Shown piece by piece: positions 1 to 7,928 of a stretch of 64,000 bases of DNA. The position numbers and the translations under genes were made by a program. Source of the DNA: Actinokineospora diospyrosa (GTDB taxonomy: Bacteria; Actinomycetota; Actinomycetes; Mycobacteriales; Pseudonocardiaceae); the NCBI RefSeq assembly GCF_024171925.1, contig NZ_JAMTCO010000010.1, positions 348,194 to 412,193 on the forward strand. Direction: 5' to 3'. Position 1 is the stretch's first letter. Each line of letters opens with the position of its first letter. The notes under the pieces were generated by a model. That model was not told where the DNA came from. It ran no database searches and was given only the letters and a program-made list of their open reading frames with translations.

Positions 1-827
1 GTGAGCGCCATCGGGAAGCCGAACGCGCCGATGGACTTGGACAGGCAGACGATGTCCGGCTTGATCCCGGCGACCTCGAAGCTGAAGAACGGGCCGGTGC
101 GGCCGCAGCCCATCTGCACGTCGTCGACGATCAGCAGCATGCCGTGCCGCTGGCACAGGTCGGCGAGGCCGCGCAACCACTCCACGCGGGCGGCGTTGAT
201 GCCGCCCTCGCCCTGCACGGTCTCGACGATCACCGCGGCGGGTTCGTTGAGCCCGCTGCCGCTGTCGGCCAGCAGCCGCTCGAGCCACAGGAAGTCCGGG
301 ACCTGCCCGTCGAGGTAGTTGTCGAATGGCATCGGGGTGGCGTGCACCAGCGGGATGCCCGCGCCACCGCGCTTCATCGAGTTGCCGGTGACCGACAGCG
401 CGCCGAGCGTCATGCCGTGGAAGGCGTTGGTGAAGTTGACGACCGACTCGCGGCCGGTGACCTTGCGGGCCAGCTTCAGCGCTGCCTCGACGGCGTTGGC
501 GCCTGCCGGGCCGGGGAACATGACCTTGTAGTCCAGCTCGCGCGGCTCCAGCACGATGTCGCGGAACGACTCCAGGAAGTCCCGCTTGGCGGCGGTGTTC
601 ATGTCGAGGGCGTGGGTGACGCCGTCGCGCATGATGTAGTCGACGACCGCCTGTTTGAGGACCGGGTTGTTGTGCCCGTAGTTCAGCGCGCCCGCGCCCG
701 CGAAGAAGTCCACATAGGACTTCCCGGACTCGTCGTAGAGGTGGCTGCCGACCGCGCGGTCGAACACGACCGGCCAGCCCCGGCTGTAGCTGCGAACCTC
801 GGACTCGAGGGTCTCGAACACACTCAT
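1..827 (-). CDS. ectB: Diaminobutyrate--2-oxoglutarate aminotransferase EctB (3' end beyond the window)
   Basis: PLP-dependent class-III aminotransferase that converts aspartate semialdehyde to L-2,4-diaminobutyrate with glutamate as amino donor, the first dedicated step of ectoine synthesis. The minus strand reads [20 protein letters not shown] at the N-terminus, then GYGHNN-like and [18 protein letters not shown] segments typical of EctB, and [13 protein letters not shown] around the PLP-binding aspartate. The lysine region [12 protein letters not shown] lies at the window edge, so about 275 of roughly 420 residues are seen. The ATG at 827 follows a GGGAGGGAG ribosome-binding site. ectA lies just upstream on the same strand, 29 bp away, so the two are probably one operon. 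ectC is expected beyond position 1 but cannot be seen. Confidence 0.95.
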   Translation of the reverse strand, partial: MSVFETLESEVRSYSRGWPVVFDRAVGSHLYDESGKSYVDFFAGAGALNYGHNNPVLKQAVVDYIMRDGVTHALDMNTAAKRDFLESFRDIVLEPRELDYKVMFPGPAGANAVEAALKLARKVTGRESVVNFTNAFHGMTLGALSVTGNSMKRGGAGIPLVHATPMPFDNYLDGQVPDFLWLERLLADSGSGLNEPAAVIVETVQGEGGINAARVEWLRGLADLCQRHGMLLIVDDVQMGCGRTGPFFSFEVAGIKPDIVCLSKSIGAFGFPMAL

Positions 828-856
828 CGCGGAAATCTCCCTCCCCAGCGGGAATG

Positions 857-1369
857 TCAGACCAGAGCGGGCACGGGCGCCAGCGGACCGATGCGGTAGA
901 GGTCCTCGGCGGCGTGCTCGTCCGGGAAGTGGTCGGCGGCGAACAGGTCGGCCCGGCGCACCGGCGCGCCCCGGCGCCTGCCCAGCGCGCTGAACAGCGC
1001 GATGGAGGCCGCGTTGTCGGCGGTGATGGTGGTTTCCAGGTGCCGCACGCCGCGCGGGGCGAGCCGGTCGAGCAGGTGGTCGAGGAGCTTGGCCGCCAGG
1101 CCCTTGCCGCGCTGACCGCCGTCGACGGCGATCTGCCACACCACCACGGTGTCCGGCGCGGCGGGCCGGACGAAACCGATCACGAAGCCGACCGGGCGGC
1201 CGTCGACGAGGGCGACCGCGGAGGTGTCGGCGAAGTCGCGGCACCAGAGCAGGTAGGCGTAAGAGGAGTTCAGGTCTAGCGAGCGCGAATCGCGGGCGAT
1301 CCGCCACAGCTCGGAGCCGTCCTCTGTGGACGGCTCGGTGATCACGGCGTCGTGCGTTTCCCCGGACAT
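857..1369 (-). CDS. ectA: L-2,4-diaminobutyrate N4-acetyltransferase EctA
   Basis: 170-residue GNAT acetyltransferase that acetylates diaminobutyrate with acetyl-CoA to give the ectoine precursor N-gamma-acetyl-diaminobutyrate. The length and hallmark segments fit Ect[21 protein letters not shown] near residues 31-50, [14 protein letters not shown], the acetyl-CoA loop [12 protein letters not shown], and [16 protein letters not shown]. It is the first gene of the ectA-ectB order seen here and is transcribed leftward. About 140 bp separate it from the aldo/keto reductase gene, enough for an osmotically regulated promoter, though none is obvious by eye. The identification is firm because of the adjacent ectB. 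Confidence 0.96.
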   Translation of the reverse strand: MSGETHDAVITEPSTEDGSELWRIARDSRSLDLNSSYAYLLWCRDFADTSAVALVDGRPVGFVIGFVRPAAPDTVVVWQIAVDGGQRGKGLAAKLLDHLLDRLAPRGVRHLETTITADNAASIALFSALGRRRGAPVRRADLFAADHFPDEHAAEDLYRIGPLAPVPALV

Positions 1370-1509
1370 ACCCAGGGAACGTAACAGCGAAGTTTCGACG
1401 GTTGTGGACGGGGGAAACCCGCACCCCTGCGGCTACCTGGGGTTTCAGCGGATCACCGGTGAGGAGGGCAACAGCTCGGTTGCCCCCCGCACCGGCGCCG
1501 TGTTAAAGG

Positions 1510-2553
1510 TCAGCCCGCCTCGCTGGAGGTGGCCCACAGGTTGATGCCGGAATCCACCGCGTACCGGTCGATCTCGGCCAACTCGTCGTCGGTGAACGGC
1601 GGCGCGTCCACCGCGGCGAGGTTGGCCTCCAACTGCGCGACCGAACTGGCGCCGATCAGGGCGGAGGTCACCCGCGGATCGCGCAGCACCCAGGCGATGG
1701 CGAGCTGGGCGAGCGACTGGCCGCGCAGGCGGGCGACCTCGTTGAGCCCGCGCACCCGGGCCAGGTTCTCCTCGGAGATCAGCGACGGCGACAACGACGA
1801 GTCGCGGCTGGCGCGGGAGCCCTCGGGGATGCCGTCGAGGTACCGGTCGGTGAGCAGGCCCTGCCCCAGCGGGGAGAACGCGATGCAGCCCGCGCCGAGC
1901 TCGTCGAGGGTGTCGAGCAGCCCGGCCTCGATCCAGCGGTTGAGCAGCGAGTACGACGGCTGGTGGATCAGCAGTGGGATGTTCGCACCACGAAGGATCT
2001 CCGCCGCGCGCTTGGTGGCGGTCGGCGAGTAGGACGACACACCGACGTAGAGCGCCTTGCCCTGCTCGACGGCGGTGATCAGCGCGCCGACCGTCTCCTC
2101 CAGCGGGGTGTCCGGGTCGAACCGGTGCGAGTAGAAGATGTCCACGTAGTCGAGGCCGAGCCTGGTCAACGACTGGTCCAAAGAGGACAGGACGTACTTG
2201 CGCGAGCCCCACTCCCCGTACGGGCCGGGCCACATGTCGTAGCCCGCCTTGGTGGAGACGACGATCTCGTCGCGGTAGGGCTTGAAGTCGGCGGCGAGGG
2301 CGCGGCCGAAGTTGGCCTCCGCGCTGCCGTAGGGCGGGCCGTAGTTGTTGGCCAGGTCGAAGTGGGTCACCCCGAGGTCGAAGGCGCGGCGCAGGATGGC
2401 GCGACCGGTCTCGAACGGCCGGTCGTCGCCGAAGTTGTGCCACAGGCCGAGCGAGACCGGCGGCAGCTTCAGCCCGCTGCGCCCGGACCTGCGGTAGGCG
2501 GTGCGGTCGTAGCGGCTCTCCTCGGCGCGGTAGGGCGCGGCTGGGAACGGCAT
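1510..2553 (-). CDS. Aldo/keto reductase, YghZ/L-glyceraldehyde-3-phosphate reductase type
   Basis: 347-residue NADPH-dependent aldo/keto reductase with a TIM-barrel fold. The sequence has the AKR14-like opening (YRRSGRSGLKLPPVSLGLW), the catalytic aspartate and tyrosine region FDLANNYGPPYGSAE near residues 63-78, the conserved lysine in VVSTKAGYDMWPGPYGEWGS, and the histidine in DIFYSHRFDPDTP. The GPPYGSAE and MWPGPYG signatures are those of the YghZ subgroup, which reduces L-glyceraldehyde 3-phosphate and methylglyoxal. The true substrate here is unknown. It stands alone, with a G-rich repeat region upstream (2560-3136) and the ectoine genes downstream on the same strand. Confidence 0.9.
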   Translation of the reverse strand: MPFPAAPYRAEESRYDRTAYRRSGRSGLKLPPVSLGLWHNFGDDRPFETGRAILRRAFDLGVTHFDLANNYGPPYGSAEANFGRALAADFKPYRDEIVVSTKAGYDMWPGPYGEWGSRKYVLSSLDQSLTRLGLDYVDIFYSHRFDPDTPLEETVGALITAVEQGKALYVGVSSYSPTATKRAAEILRGANIPLLIHQPSYSLLNRWIEAGLLDTLDELGAGCIAFSPLGQGLLTDRYLDGIPEGSRASRDSSLSPSLISEENLARVRGLNEVARLRGQSLAQLAIAWVLRDPRVTSALIGASSVAQLEANLAAVDAPPFTDDELAEIDRYAVDSGINLWATSSEAG

Positions 2554-2690
2554 GGGACTCCTCGGAGGTCGCGGTTGCTGCCCGGTGATTCTCGCTTAGG
2601 GGGCGGACGTTGGCTGTGTGTTGGGCGTTGGGCGTGTGTCGGATCGTCTTTGGCGTTGCGGCGGGCGTGGGGGCGGGTGCGGTGGCGGGT

Positions 2691-2800
2691 TGGGAGTGCG
2701 GCTGGGTGGCTGGCAATGCGGTTGGGGGGCTGGGAGTGCGGTGCGGGGTGGGAATGCGGTGGGAGGGTTGGGAGTGCGGTGGGAGGGGGGCAATGCGGTT
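2691..2800. repeat. G-rich minisatellite, about 20-bp period
   Basis: Six copies of TGG(G/C)A(G/A)TGCGG begin at about 2691, 2711, 2731, 2749, 2769 and 2788, a period of 18-20 bp, separated by G/T-rich linkers. The G strand is the plus strand. The array runs directly into the left arm of the palindromic element at 2804. The bases from 2554 to 2690 hold no credible gene. Open frames through this region are low-complexity Pro/Arg/His or Gly/Trp strings and are rejected as coding. Confidence 0.75.
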
Positions 2801-2803
2801 GGC

Positions 2804-2944
2804 TCGATGGGGCGGACTTCCTTTGCGCGGGGCCCCTACGACACCCGTGGCAGGTCCGCAAAGCAGGGGCCGAAAAGCATGGCCCTGCCGCGAGGAAACG
2901 CTACGGGTGTCGTCCCCCCGCGCAAAGGAAGTCCGCCCCATCGA
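2804..2944. repeat. Long palindromic element, copy 1
   Basis: The left arm at 2804-2848 and right arm at 2903-2944 are nearly perfect reverse complements: TCGATGGGGCGGACTTCC on one side pairs with GGAAGTCCGCCCCATCGA on the other. Only a small size difference lies in the C-run. A second stem is nested in the 54-base loop (GGCAGG near 2849 against CCTGCC near 2884). A related element lies at 55487-55628 with compensating differences in both stems. There is no transposase and no obvious target duplication. It resembles a dispersed palindromic repeat (REP- or MITE-like) or a large cruciform or RNA hairpin. Function is unknown. Confidence 0.85.
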
Positions 2945-2991
2945 GCAGTTGGCACCGGCGGCTCCGAGGAGCGCGGGGTTGAGCGGGTGGG

Positions 2992-3136
2992 TTGGGGCGG
3001 ACCTGACGGGGGCTGGGTTGGCAGCTTCGGCTTCCGAGTGGCCGGTGGCTGGCACTGTGGGGTGGGGCGGACCTGACGGAGGTTGGGGTGGCACCGGGGC
3101 TTGCTGGGCGGGTGGGGTGGAGGTGGGGGTGGGGGG
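2992..3136. repeat. G-rich non-coding stretch with an 18-bp direct repeat
   Basis: The string TGGGGCGGACCTGACGG occurs at about 2993-3009 and again at 3063-3079, 70 bp apart. The rest is runs of GGGTGGGG type up to the stop codon of the gene at 3137, so the plus strand could form G-quadruplexes. No coding sequence is supported. Confidence 0.6.
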
Positions 3137-3745
3137 CTAGAGGAGGGAGGTGGAGTCCACATCGGCTTTGCGGGCGTAGAGGACTTCCTCGTTGAGCTCT
3201 AGCCCGTTGACCACGCGGAGGGCGGCCACCACGGCGTCGCCTACCAGGTTGGCGGCGACTTCTGGGTAGTCGAGCAGGAGGGCGGTCTCGCCGTGGCCGA
3301 CTGCGGTGGCGGTGACGGCGGGGCCGAGGAAGCCCAGCTGGGCGGCTTTGCGGTCGGGCAGGGTCAGCGCGAGGCGGGCTCGGCGGACCGGGGTGAGGCC
3401 GCTTGTGCCGGACAACAGGGCGTGCAGGAGGTCTTTGGCCCCGGCGAGCAGTTCGTCGCCCGCCGCGGTGCGCGCGGCCGGGCCGATCATGAGTCCGGCC
3501 GGGGGTGGTGGGGCGAGCAGGCAGGCGCTGGTGTCCCAGGCGCCGAGGCGGGCGGTGTGCTCGACCAGCAGGCGCTCGTCGAGCTCGACCGGGCGCGGGC
3601 GGTAGCCGTCGAGGGGGCCGAGGGTGGCCAGCAGTTGGTCGACCAGCCACTCGCGGGGCTGGGTCAGCAACCGGGCGCGCAGGGCCGCCATCGACCCCGG
3701 CCGGTCGGCCGCGACCCGGCGGACCATGTCGTCGAAGGCGGACAT
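3137..3745 (-). CDS. Hypothetical protein, about 202 residues
   Basis: I do not recognise a family. The protein begins MSAFDDMVRRVAADRPGSMA at the ATG at 3745; a TTG at 3754 would add three residues. Neither start has a strong ribosome-binding site. The middle is rich in Ala, Leu and Pro (LLAPPPPAGLMIGPAARTAA), followed by LTLPDRKAAQLGFLGPAVTATA and an LLLDYPEVAANLVGDAVVAALRV helix. There are no transmembrane segments, signal peptide or catalytic motif. It is transcribed leftward, separated by 72 bp from the PIG-L deacetylase. Codon use looks like that of neighbouring real genes, which is the main reason for calling it. Confidence 0.65.
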   Translation of the reverse strand: MSAFDDMVRRVAADRPGSMAALRARLLTQPREWLVDQLLATLGPLDGYRPRPVELDERLLVEHTARLGAWDTSACLLAPPPPAGLMIGPAARTAAGDELLAGAKDLLHALLSGTSGLTPVRRARLALTLPDRKAAQLGFLGPAVTATAVGHGETALLLDYPEVAANLVGDAVVAALRVVNGLELNEEVLYARKADVDSTSLL

Positions 3746-3817
3746 GGTCGGCAAGGTAAGCCGACCGCGCGGCCGCCGACCAGGCTGTTCACCCGATGGT
3801 GGCGGCCGGGGGCCAGC

Positions 3818-4603
3818 TCAGAGGCCTGCCATGATGTCGGTCTCGGTGATGCCGGGCCCGGCCCCCTCGCGGATGAACCACTCCACGCCGAACGCCTCGG
3901 CGAAGACCGGGTCGGGCATGGCGAGGAAGAAGCTCTCCTCGGAGATCTGGCTGGCGTGCGCGCGCATCGCGGCCCGCTTGGCGGCCACGTGCGCGCTGAC
4001 GTCGACCCGGGCGGTCAGCTCGGCCAGCGGCTTGCCGATCTCCCACTCCTCCGGCGGGCCGAACGAGTCGTCCCCGTCGGCCGCGGCGGCCTCGCTCATG
4101 TGCTTGCGGACGTCGTCGCGGTTCGCGGTCGCCTGGTACACCCGCGCGGTGCCCGCGAGCTCGGCCGCGCGCTTGCCGACCCGGTAGACCTGGATGTGGT
4201 CGGGGTGGCCGTAGCCGCCGTTGTCGTCGTAGATCGTCAGCACGTCGGCCGACTCGTCGACGAGGATCTTGGCGAGCCTGGCCGCGGCCTCCTCGACCGA
4301 GGCGGTCCAGAAGGTGCCGGGGGTGTCGTTGGACGGCTCGCCCATCATCCCGGAGTCGGTGTAGCCGAGGAACTCCACACGCGACACACCGAGGATGTCG
4401 GCGGCCGCGTGCGTCTCGGCGACCCGGCGCGTGGTCAGGTCCTCCCCCGGGGCGAGGAACCCGTCTTCGACCTCGCCGAGTTCACCGCGGGTCGCGACCA
4501 CCAGCACGACCCGGTGGCCCTCGTCGGCCGCTTTGCGCATGACGCCACCGCAGTTGATGCACTCGTCGTCGGGGTGGGCGTGGAAAGTCACCAGTGTTGC
4601 CAT
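3818..4603 (-). CDS. PIG-L/LmbE family deacetylase (MshB/Mca-like)
   Basis: 261-residue zinc-dependent N-acetylglucosaminyl deacetylase-family protein. The zinc motif AHPDDE lies at residues 9-14 (HAHPDDECINCGG) and the third ligand is in YGHPDHIQVYRVG near residue 155. GELGEVEDGFLAPGEDLTTRR and GYTDSGMMG are typical of the actinobacterial branch. Relatives include MshB (deacetylation of GlcNAc-Ins in mycothiol synthesis) and Mca (mycothiol S-conjugate amidase). The N-terminus and length fit either a Mca-like enzyme or a secondary-metabolite deacetylase. There are no mycothiol genes next to it, so the substrate is open. The ATG at 4603 follows an 80-bp gap after the siderophore hydroxylase gene. 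Confidence 0.85.
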   Translation of the reverse strand: MATLVTFHAHPDDECINCGGVMRKAADEGHRVVLVVATRGELGEVEDGFLAPGEDLTTRRVAETHAAADILGVSRVEFLGYTDSGMMGEPSNDTPGTFWTASVEEAAARLAKILVDESADVLTIYDDNGGYGHPDHIQVYRVGKRAAELAGTARVYQATANRDDVRKHMSEAAAADGDDSFGPPEEWEIGKPLAELTARVDVSAHVAAKRAAMRAHASQISEESFFLAMPDPVFAEAFGVEWFIREGAGPGITETDIMAGL

Positions 4604-4678
4604 GGCACCAAAGTACTGAACCCGCCCGACACCGCGCCGCTGCCGGTGGACCGCTGAGTACCAACTGCTGAGCGGCGG

Positions 4679-6022
4679 TTACTGAGTGACAGCGACCCGG
4701 CGCTCGGCGCCGCGCTGCTCGACCGGCGCCTCGACCGGGCCGCCGCGCAGGATCGAGTCGAGGATCTCACCGACCCGCACCGCCGTGGTCGACAGCAGTG
4801 TCGCGGTGAGACCGTGGCTGTGCTCGGCGCCCTGCAGGTACACGCCCGCGGTGACGTTGCCGCCGGTGCGGACCCGGTAGTCCCGCCCGATGAGCGGGTT
4901 GCCCGCCGCGTCGCGCTCGCAGACCGCGGCCGCGCGCCCGAGCAGGTCGAACAGGTCCGGCGTCTGGAACCCGGTGGCGTAGACCACCGCGTCGCACTCC
5001 AGGACCTCGGTCTCCCCGGTGGGCAGGAACTCGACCGTCACGTACACGGCCTCGTCGGTCTCGCGGGTGTAGGTGACCCGGGAGGCGTTGCGGATGTCCA
5101 GCCGCTTGCGCCCGGTCACCTTCTCCCGGTACTCGCGGCGGTAGAGCTCCTCGATGAGGTCCATGTCGACCACCGAGTAGTTCGTGTTCCGGTGGTAGTC
5201 CAGCAGCATCTGCTTGACCTCGGCCGAGGCGCCGTGGAAGTGGTCGACCGCGCGCGGGTCGAAGATCCGGTTGGCGAACGGGCTGTCGTCGGCTGGCGCG
5301 TAGCCGTAGCGGGCGAACACCGCGCACACCTGGGCCCGGGGCAGGACGCTGTGCAGCTCGGCGACGGTCTCCGCGCCGCTCTGCCCGGAGCCCACGACCA
5401 GCACCCGGTGCGGGTCGGTCCCGGCCAACCGCTCGACCCGGTGCATCAGCTCGATGTTGTGCCAGACCCGCTCCGAGGGCACCGCGTCGGCGGGCAGCTT
5501 CGGCTTGAGCCCGGTCGCGATGACGACGTTGCGGGCGCGGACCGTGCTGATCCGGCCCTCGGCGTCCTTGGCGGCGACGTCGAAGTGCGCGACCTCGCCG
5601 TCGACCTCGACCGGGCGGACCGAGACGACCTCGGCGCCGTAGCGGACCAGGTCCTCGACCCGGCCCGCCGCCCACTCGAAGTAGTCGTGGAACTCGGTGC
5701 GCAGCGGGAACATCGTCTTGTGGTTGATGAACTCGGCGAGCCGGTCGCGGTCGCGCAGGTAGCACAGGAAGCTGAAGTCGCTGGCCGGGTCGCGCATGGT
5801 GACCAGGTCCTTGAGGAAGGACACCTGCATGGTCGCGTCGTCGATCAGCATGCCGCGGTGCCAGCCGAACCCGGCCTGGCGCTCCAGGAACAGCGCGTCG
5901 ACCGCCCGCTCCGGGTGCCGCCGGTTGTGCTCGTGGACCGCGATGGCCAGGGCCAGGTTGGACGGGCCGAAGCCGATCCCCACCACGTCGCGCACCTCGT
6001 GCGGCAGAGCGTCGCTGGTCAC
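4679..6022 (-). CDS. L-ornithine (or lysine) N-monooxygenase, siderophore biosynthesis
   Basis: 447-residue FAD/NADPH N-hydroxylating monooxygenase of the SidA/PvdA/IucD/CchB family. It makes the N-hydroxy amino acid that is formylated or acylated into a hydroxamate iron ligand. The FAD motif GIGFGPSNLALA is at residues 15-26, the NADPH motif VVGSGQSGAE near 209-218, and the C-terminal ATGF box is in VVYATGFQTPDLFDL. The GTG start at 6022 is preferred because it follows GAAGGGA and gives the usual family N-terminus; a longer frame to 6451 runs into the neighbouring gene. Upstream at 6045-6063 is an iron box. The neighbouring formyltransferase argues for ornithine as substrate, as in coelichelin (CchB/CchA). 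Confidence 0.93.
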   Translation of the reverse strand: MTSDALPHEVRDVVGIGFGPSNLALAIAVHEHNRRHPERAVDALFLERQAGFGWHRGMLIDDATMQVSFLKDLVTMRDPASDFSFLCYLRDRDRLAEFINHKTMFPLRTEFHDYFEWAAGRVEDLVRYGAEVVSVRPVEVDGEVAHFDVAAKDAEGRISTVRARNVVIATGLKPKLPADAVPSERVWHNIELMHRVERLAGTDPHRVLVVGSGQSGAETVAELHSVLPRAQVCAVFARYGYAPADDSPFANRIFDPRAVDHFHGASAEVKQMLLDYHRNTNYSVVDMDLIEELYRREYREKVTGRKRLDIRNASRVTYTRETDEAVYVTVEFLPTGETEVLECDAVVYATGFQTPDLFDLLGRAAAVCERDAAGNPLIGRDYRVRTGGNVTAGVYLQGAEHSHGLTATLLSTTAVRVGEILDSILRGGPVEAPVEQRGAERRVAVTQ

Positions 6023-6044
6023 CGGGGTCCCTTCGTCGACAAGT

Positions 6045-6063
6045 GCAGGTAAGGCTAACCTAA
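6045..6063 (-). promoter_or_regulatory. Iron box (DmdR/IdeR operator) before the N-monooxygenase gene
   Basis: On the minus strand the site reads TTAGGTTAGCCTTACCTGC. By eye this matches the actinobacterial iron-box consensus TTAGGTTAGGCTAACCTAA at 15 of 19 positions. It lies 23 bp upstream of the GTG at 6022 and covers the stop codon (6060-6062) of the preceding gene. It predicts repression by an IdeR/DmdR-type regulator when iron is sufficient. Confidence 0.85.
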
Positions 6064-6911
6064 TTACCGGTGGCCGCGGAGTCCATGCCGCCGGCCGAGA
6101 CGTGGTCTGGATCTCCCGCCAGTTCCGCGCGCACCTCCCGCGCGAGGCCGGTGAGGTCGCCGACGAGCAGCGGGTTCGCCGCGATGGTGAGCCGGGTGCG
6201 GGCGGCTCCGGTGCGGACGAGTTCGAACTGGACGACCGGCGTCCAGTCCGGGTGGAACGGATCCGACCGGGTGCAGCGCAACGAGGTCCCCGCGCCTCGA
6301 ACCGCGAAGACCGAGCCGCCGACGACCCGCCGTCCCGTCGCGAGGTAGGGGTACCGGCAGGCGACGGCGTCGATCGCCTTGCGCACCGCATTGGGACTGA
6401 TCGCGCCCGGTAGGTCCACAGCGACGCTGGCCGGTTCTTTGTCCATGGCACTGGGGATCGGGCTCACCGAGCGGGCCCCGGCGGCCAACCGCGCCAAGGC
6501 GTCGCACCAGGTGCCTGCCAGGTCGACGACGGCGCGTTCGGTGCGGGCATCGGCGCGCCACGACCAGGTCGAGGCGATCTGCCCGGCCACGACGCGCACG
6601 ACCACGTCGACCGCCCCACTCACCTCCGGCTCGGTGCCGTCGGTCGGGTAGTGGAAGCCGATGACCGCGAGGTCCGTCGCCGCGGTGAGCCTGCGGACGG
6701 TGCGGGCGAGCCCGCCCGTAGACGCCGCGGTCCGCACGGTGCCGCGGTCGCCGACCGCCACGACGAGCGCGGCGCACAGCAGGTCGGCGGTGTCGGTGCC
6801 GTGGTAGGCGGGGACGTCGGCCAGCAGCGCGGCGCTGAGGTCGTCGGGCAGCACCCGGCGCAGCTGCGGCCTGGCGACCCGACCCGGTCTGAGCGTTTCC
6901 AGGGTGTTCAC
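6060..6911 (-). CDS. NRPS-derived fragment: epimerization/condensation-like halves, no intact active site
   Basis: 283-residue protein. Residues about 15-145 resemble the C-terminal half of an NRPS epimerization or condensation domain: LPDDLSAALLADVPAYHG then DLLCAALVVAV, and later STWSWRADARTERAVVDLAG. Residues about 165-270 resemble the start of a condensation domain: AVRKAIDAVACRYPYLATG, then DPFHPDWTPVVQFELVR and LTIAANPLLVGDLTGLA. Where the catalytic HHxxxDG motif is expected, I read ANPLLVGD, so the active histidines are absent. The order fits a piece cut from an E-C boundary of a larger synthetase. The GTG at 6911 is 28 bp after the formyltransferase gene, suggesting co-transcription. 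A catalytic role is unlikely. The assignment rests on pattern recognition only. Confidence 0.6.
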   Translation of the reverse strand: MNTLETLRPGRVARPQLRRVLPDDLSAALLADVPAYHGTDTADLLCAALVVAVGDRGTVRTAASTGGLARTVRRLTAATDLAVIGFHYPTDGTEPEVSGAVDVVVRVVAGQIASTWSWRADARTERAVVDLAGTWCDALARLAAGARSVSPIPSAMDKEPASVAVDLPGAISPNAVRKAIDAVACRYPYLATGRRVVGGSVFAVRGAGTSLRCTRSDPFHPDWTPVVQFELVRTGAARTRLTIAANPLLVGDLTGLAREVRAELAGDPDHVSAGGMDSAATGN

Positions 6912-6939
6912 TGTGGACAGACCTTTCCTCGGGTGCGGA

Positions 6940-7887
6940 TCAGGGGCGCGAGGTGAGGTAGCCGCCCATGTGCTTGAAGTAGTCGTGCGCGGCGAGCTCG
7001 GTGCCGTCGGCCGTGCGGACCCGGGTGACCAGCAGCGCGCGGTTGCGGCCGCGGCGCGCCTCGGGACCCGCGACGATCGCCACGCCGTCGCCCTCGCGGT
7101 AGAAGATCCGGCCGTTGGTGCCGCCGTAGTTGGCCTCCGACACCCGCGCGGCGACGATCTCCAGGCGCTTGCCGCGGTGGAAGCAGAACGCGCTCGGGTA
7201 GGGCGCGGACTGGGCCCGCACCAGGCGGTCGAGCTCCTCGGCCGACCAGGTCCAGTCGACGCGCAGGTCCTCCTCGGCGCGCTTGTGGAAGAAGCTGGCC
7301 CTGGACCGGTCCTGCTGGGTGAAGTCGGTGCGACCGGACTCGATCTCGGCGAGGCCGTCGACGGTGATCGGGCCGAACAGCGCCAGGGTCTTGGCGAACA
7401 GGTCGGCCGAGGTGTCGCGCGGCCCGACCGGCACCGCGCGCTGCAGCACGATCGGCCCGGCGTCGAGGGTGTCGTCCATGATGTGCGCGGTCACGCCGAC
7501 CTCGGGCTCGTCGTTGATGAGCGCCCAGATCAGCGGGGAGAACCCGGCGTAGGTCGGCAGCAGCGAGTCGTGCACGTTGAGCGTGCCCTGCCTGGGCAGG
7601 TTGAAGATGCGCGGCGGGATCCAGGTGCGCCAGTTGGTCGCCACGATCACGTCCGGGGCGAGCTCGGTGAGCCGGTCGAACAGCTCGTCGTCGTCCGGCC
7701 GCTCGCGCACGATGACCTCGACGCCGTTCGCCTCGGCCAACTCGGCGACCGAGTCGCTCCAGACCTTCTCGTAGACACCCTCGCCAGGCGGGTGCGTCAC
7801 GACGGCGACGACGTCGTGGCTGGAGGCGAGCAGCGCCTCGAGGGTGCGGTGCCCCCAGGTCTGGAAACCGAACATGACGACCCGCAT
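6940..7887 (-). CDS. N5-hydroxyornithine formyltransferase-like (CchA/Rft type)
   Basis: 315-residue member of the formyltransferase family (Fmt-like) that uses formyl-tetrahydrofolate. The catalytic segment NVHDSLLPTYAGFSP (residues 104-118, with N104 and H106) and the aspartate in MDDTLDAGPI (D142) match the Fmt active-site pattern. The opening MRVVMFGFQTWGHRTLEALL and the C-terminal RIFYREGDGVAIV domain are those of siderophore formyltransferases rather than Met-tRNA formyltransferase. The expected product is N5-formyl-N5-hydroxyornithine, a hydroxamate building block of coelichelin-like siderophores. It has a GGAGG ribosome-binding site and an iron box 23 bp upstream (7910-7928). Confidence 0.88.
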   Translation of the reverse strand: MRVVMFGFQTWGHRTLEALLASSHDVVAVVTHPPGEGVYEKVWSDSVAELAEANGVEVIVRERPDDDELFDRLTELAPDVIVATNWRTWIPPRIFNLPRQGTLNVHDSLLPTYAGFSPLIWALINDEPEVGVTAHIMDDTLDAGPIVLQRAVPVGPRDTSADLFAKTLALFGPITVDGLAEIESGRTDFTQQDRSRASFFHKRAEEDLRVDWTWSAEELDRLVRAQSAPYPSAFCFHRGKRLEIVAARVSEANYGGTNGRIFYREGDGVAIVAGPEARRGRNRALLVTRVRTADGTELAAHDYFKHMGGYLTSRP

Positions 7888-7909
7888 GTGGGGACCTCCA
7901 ACTCGAAAC

Positions 7910-7928
7910 TTTGCTTAGCCTATCCTTA
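7910..7928 (-). promoter_or_regulatory. Iron box before the formyltransferase gene
   Basis: The minus-strand sequence TAAGGATAGGCTAAGCAAA matches the consensus TTAGGTTAGGCTAACCTAA at about 15 of 19 positions, with the GGCTAA core intact. It overlaps the stop codon (7915-7917) of the upstream salicylate-synthase-like gene, so the last residues of that protein are encoded by the operator. Confidence 0.7.

Noticed and set aside
2691-2800. Possible CRISPR array
   Set aside because: The repeats are only about 11 bp with short G/T linkers and no unique spacers, and no cas genes are present.
1445-3094. 549-codon open frame across the repeat region
   Set aside because: It overlaps the aldo/keto reductase in another frame and is Pro/Arg/His low complexity.
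4679-6451. 590-residue start for the N-monooxygenase
   Set aside because: The extra N-terminal part lies antisense-frame over the neighbouring gene and is Arg/Ser-rich; the GTG at 6022 has a ribosome-binding site and gives the family N-terminus.
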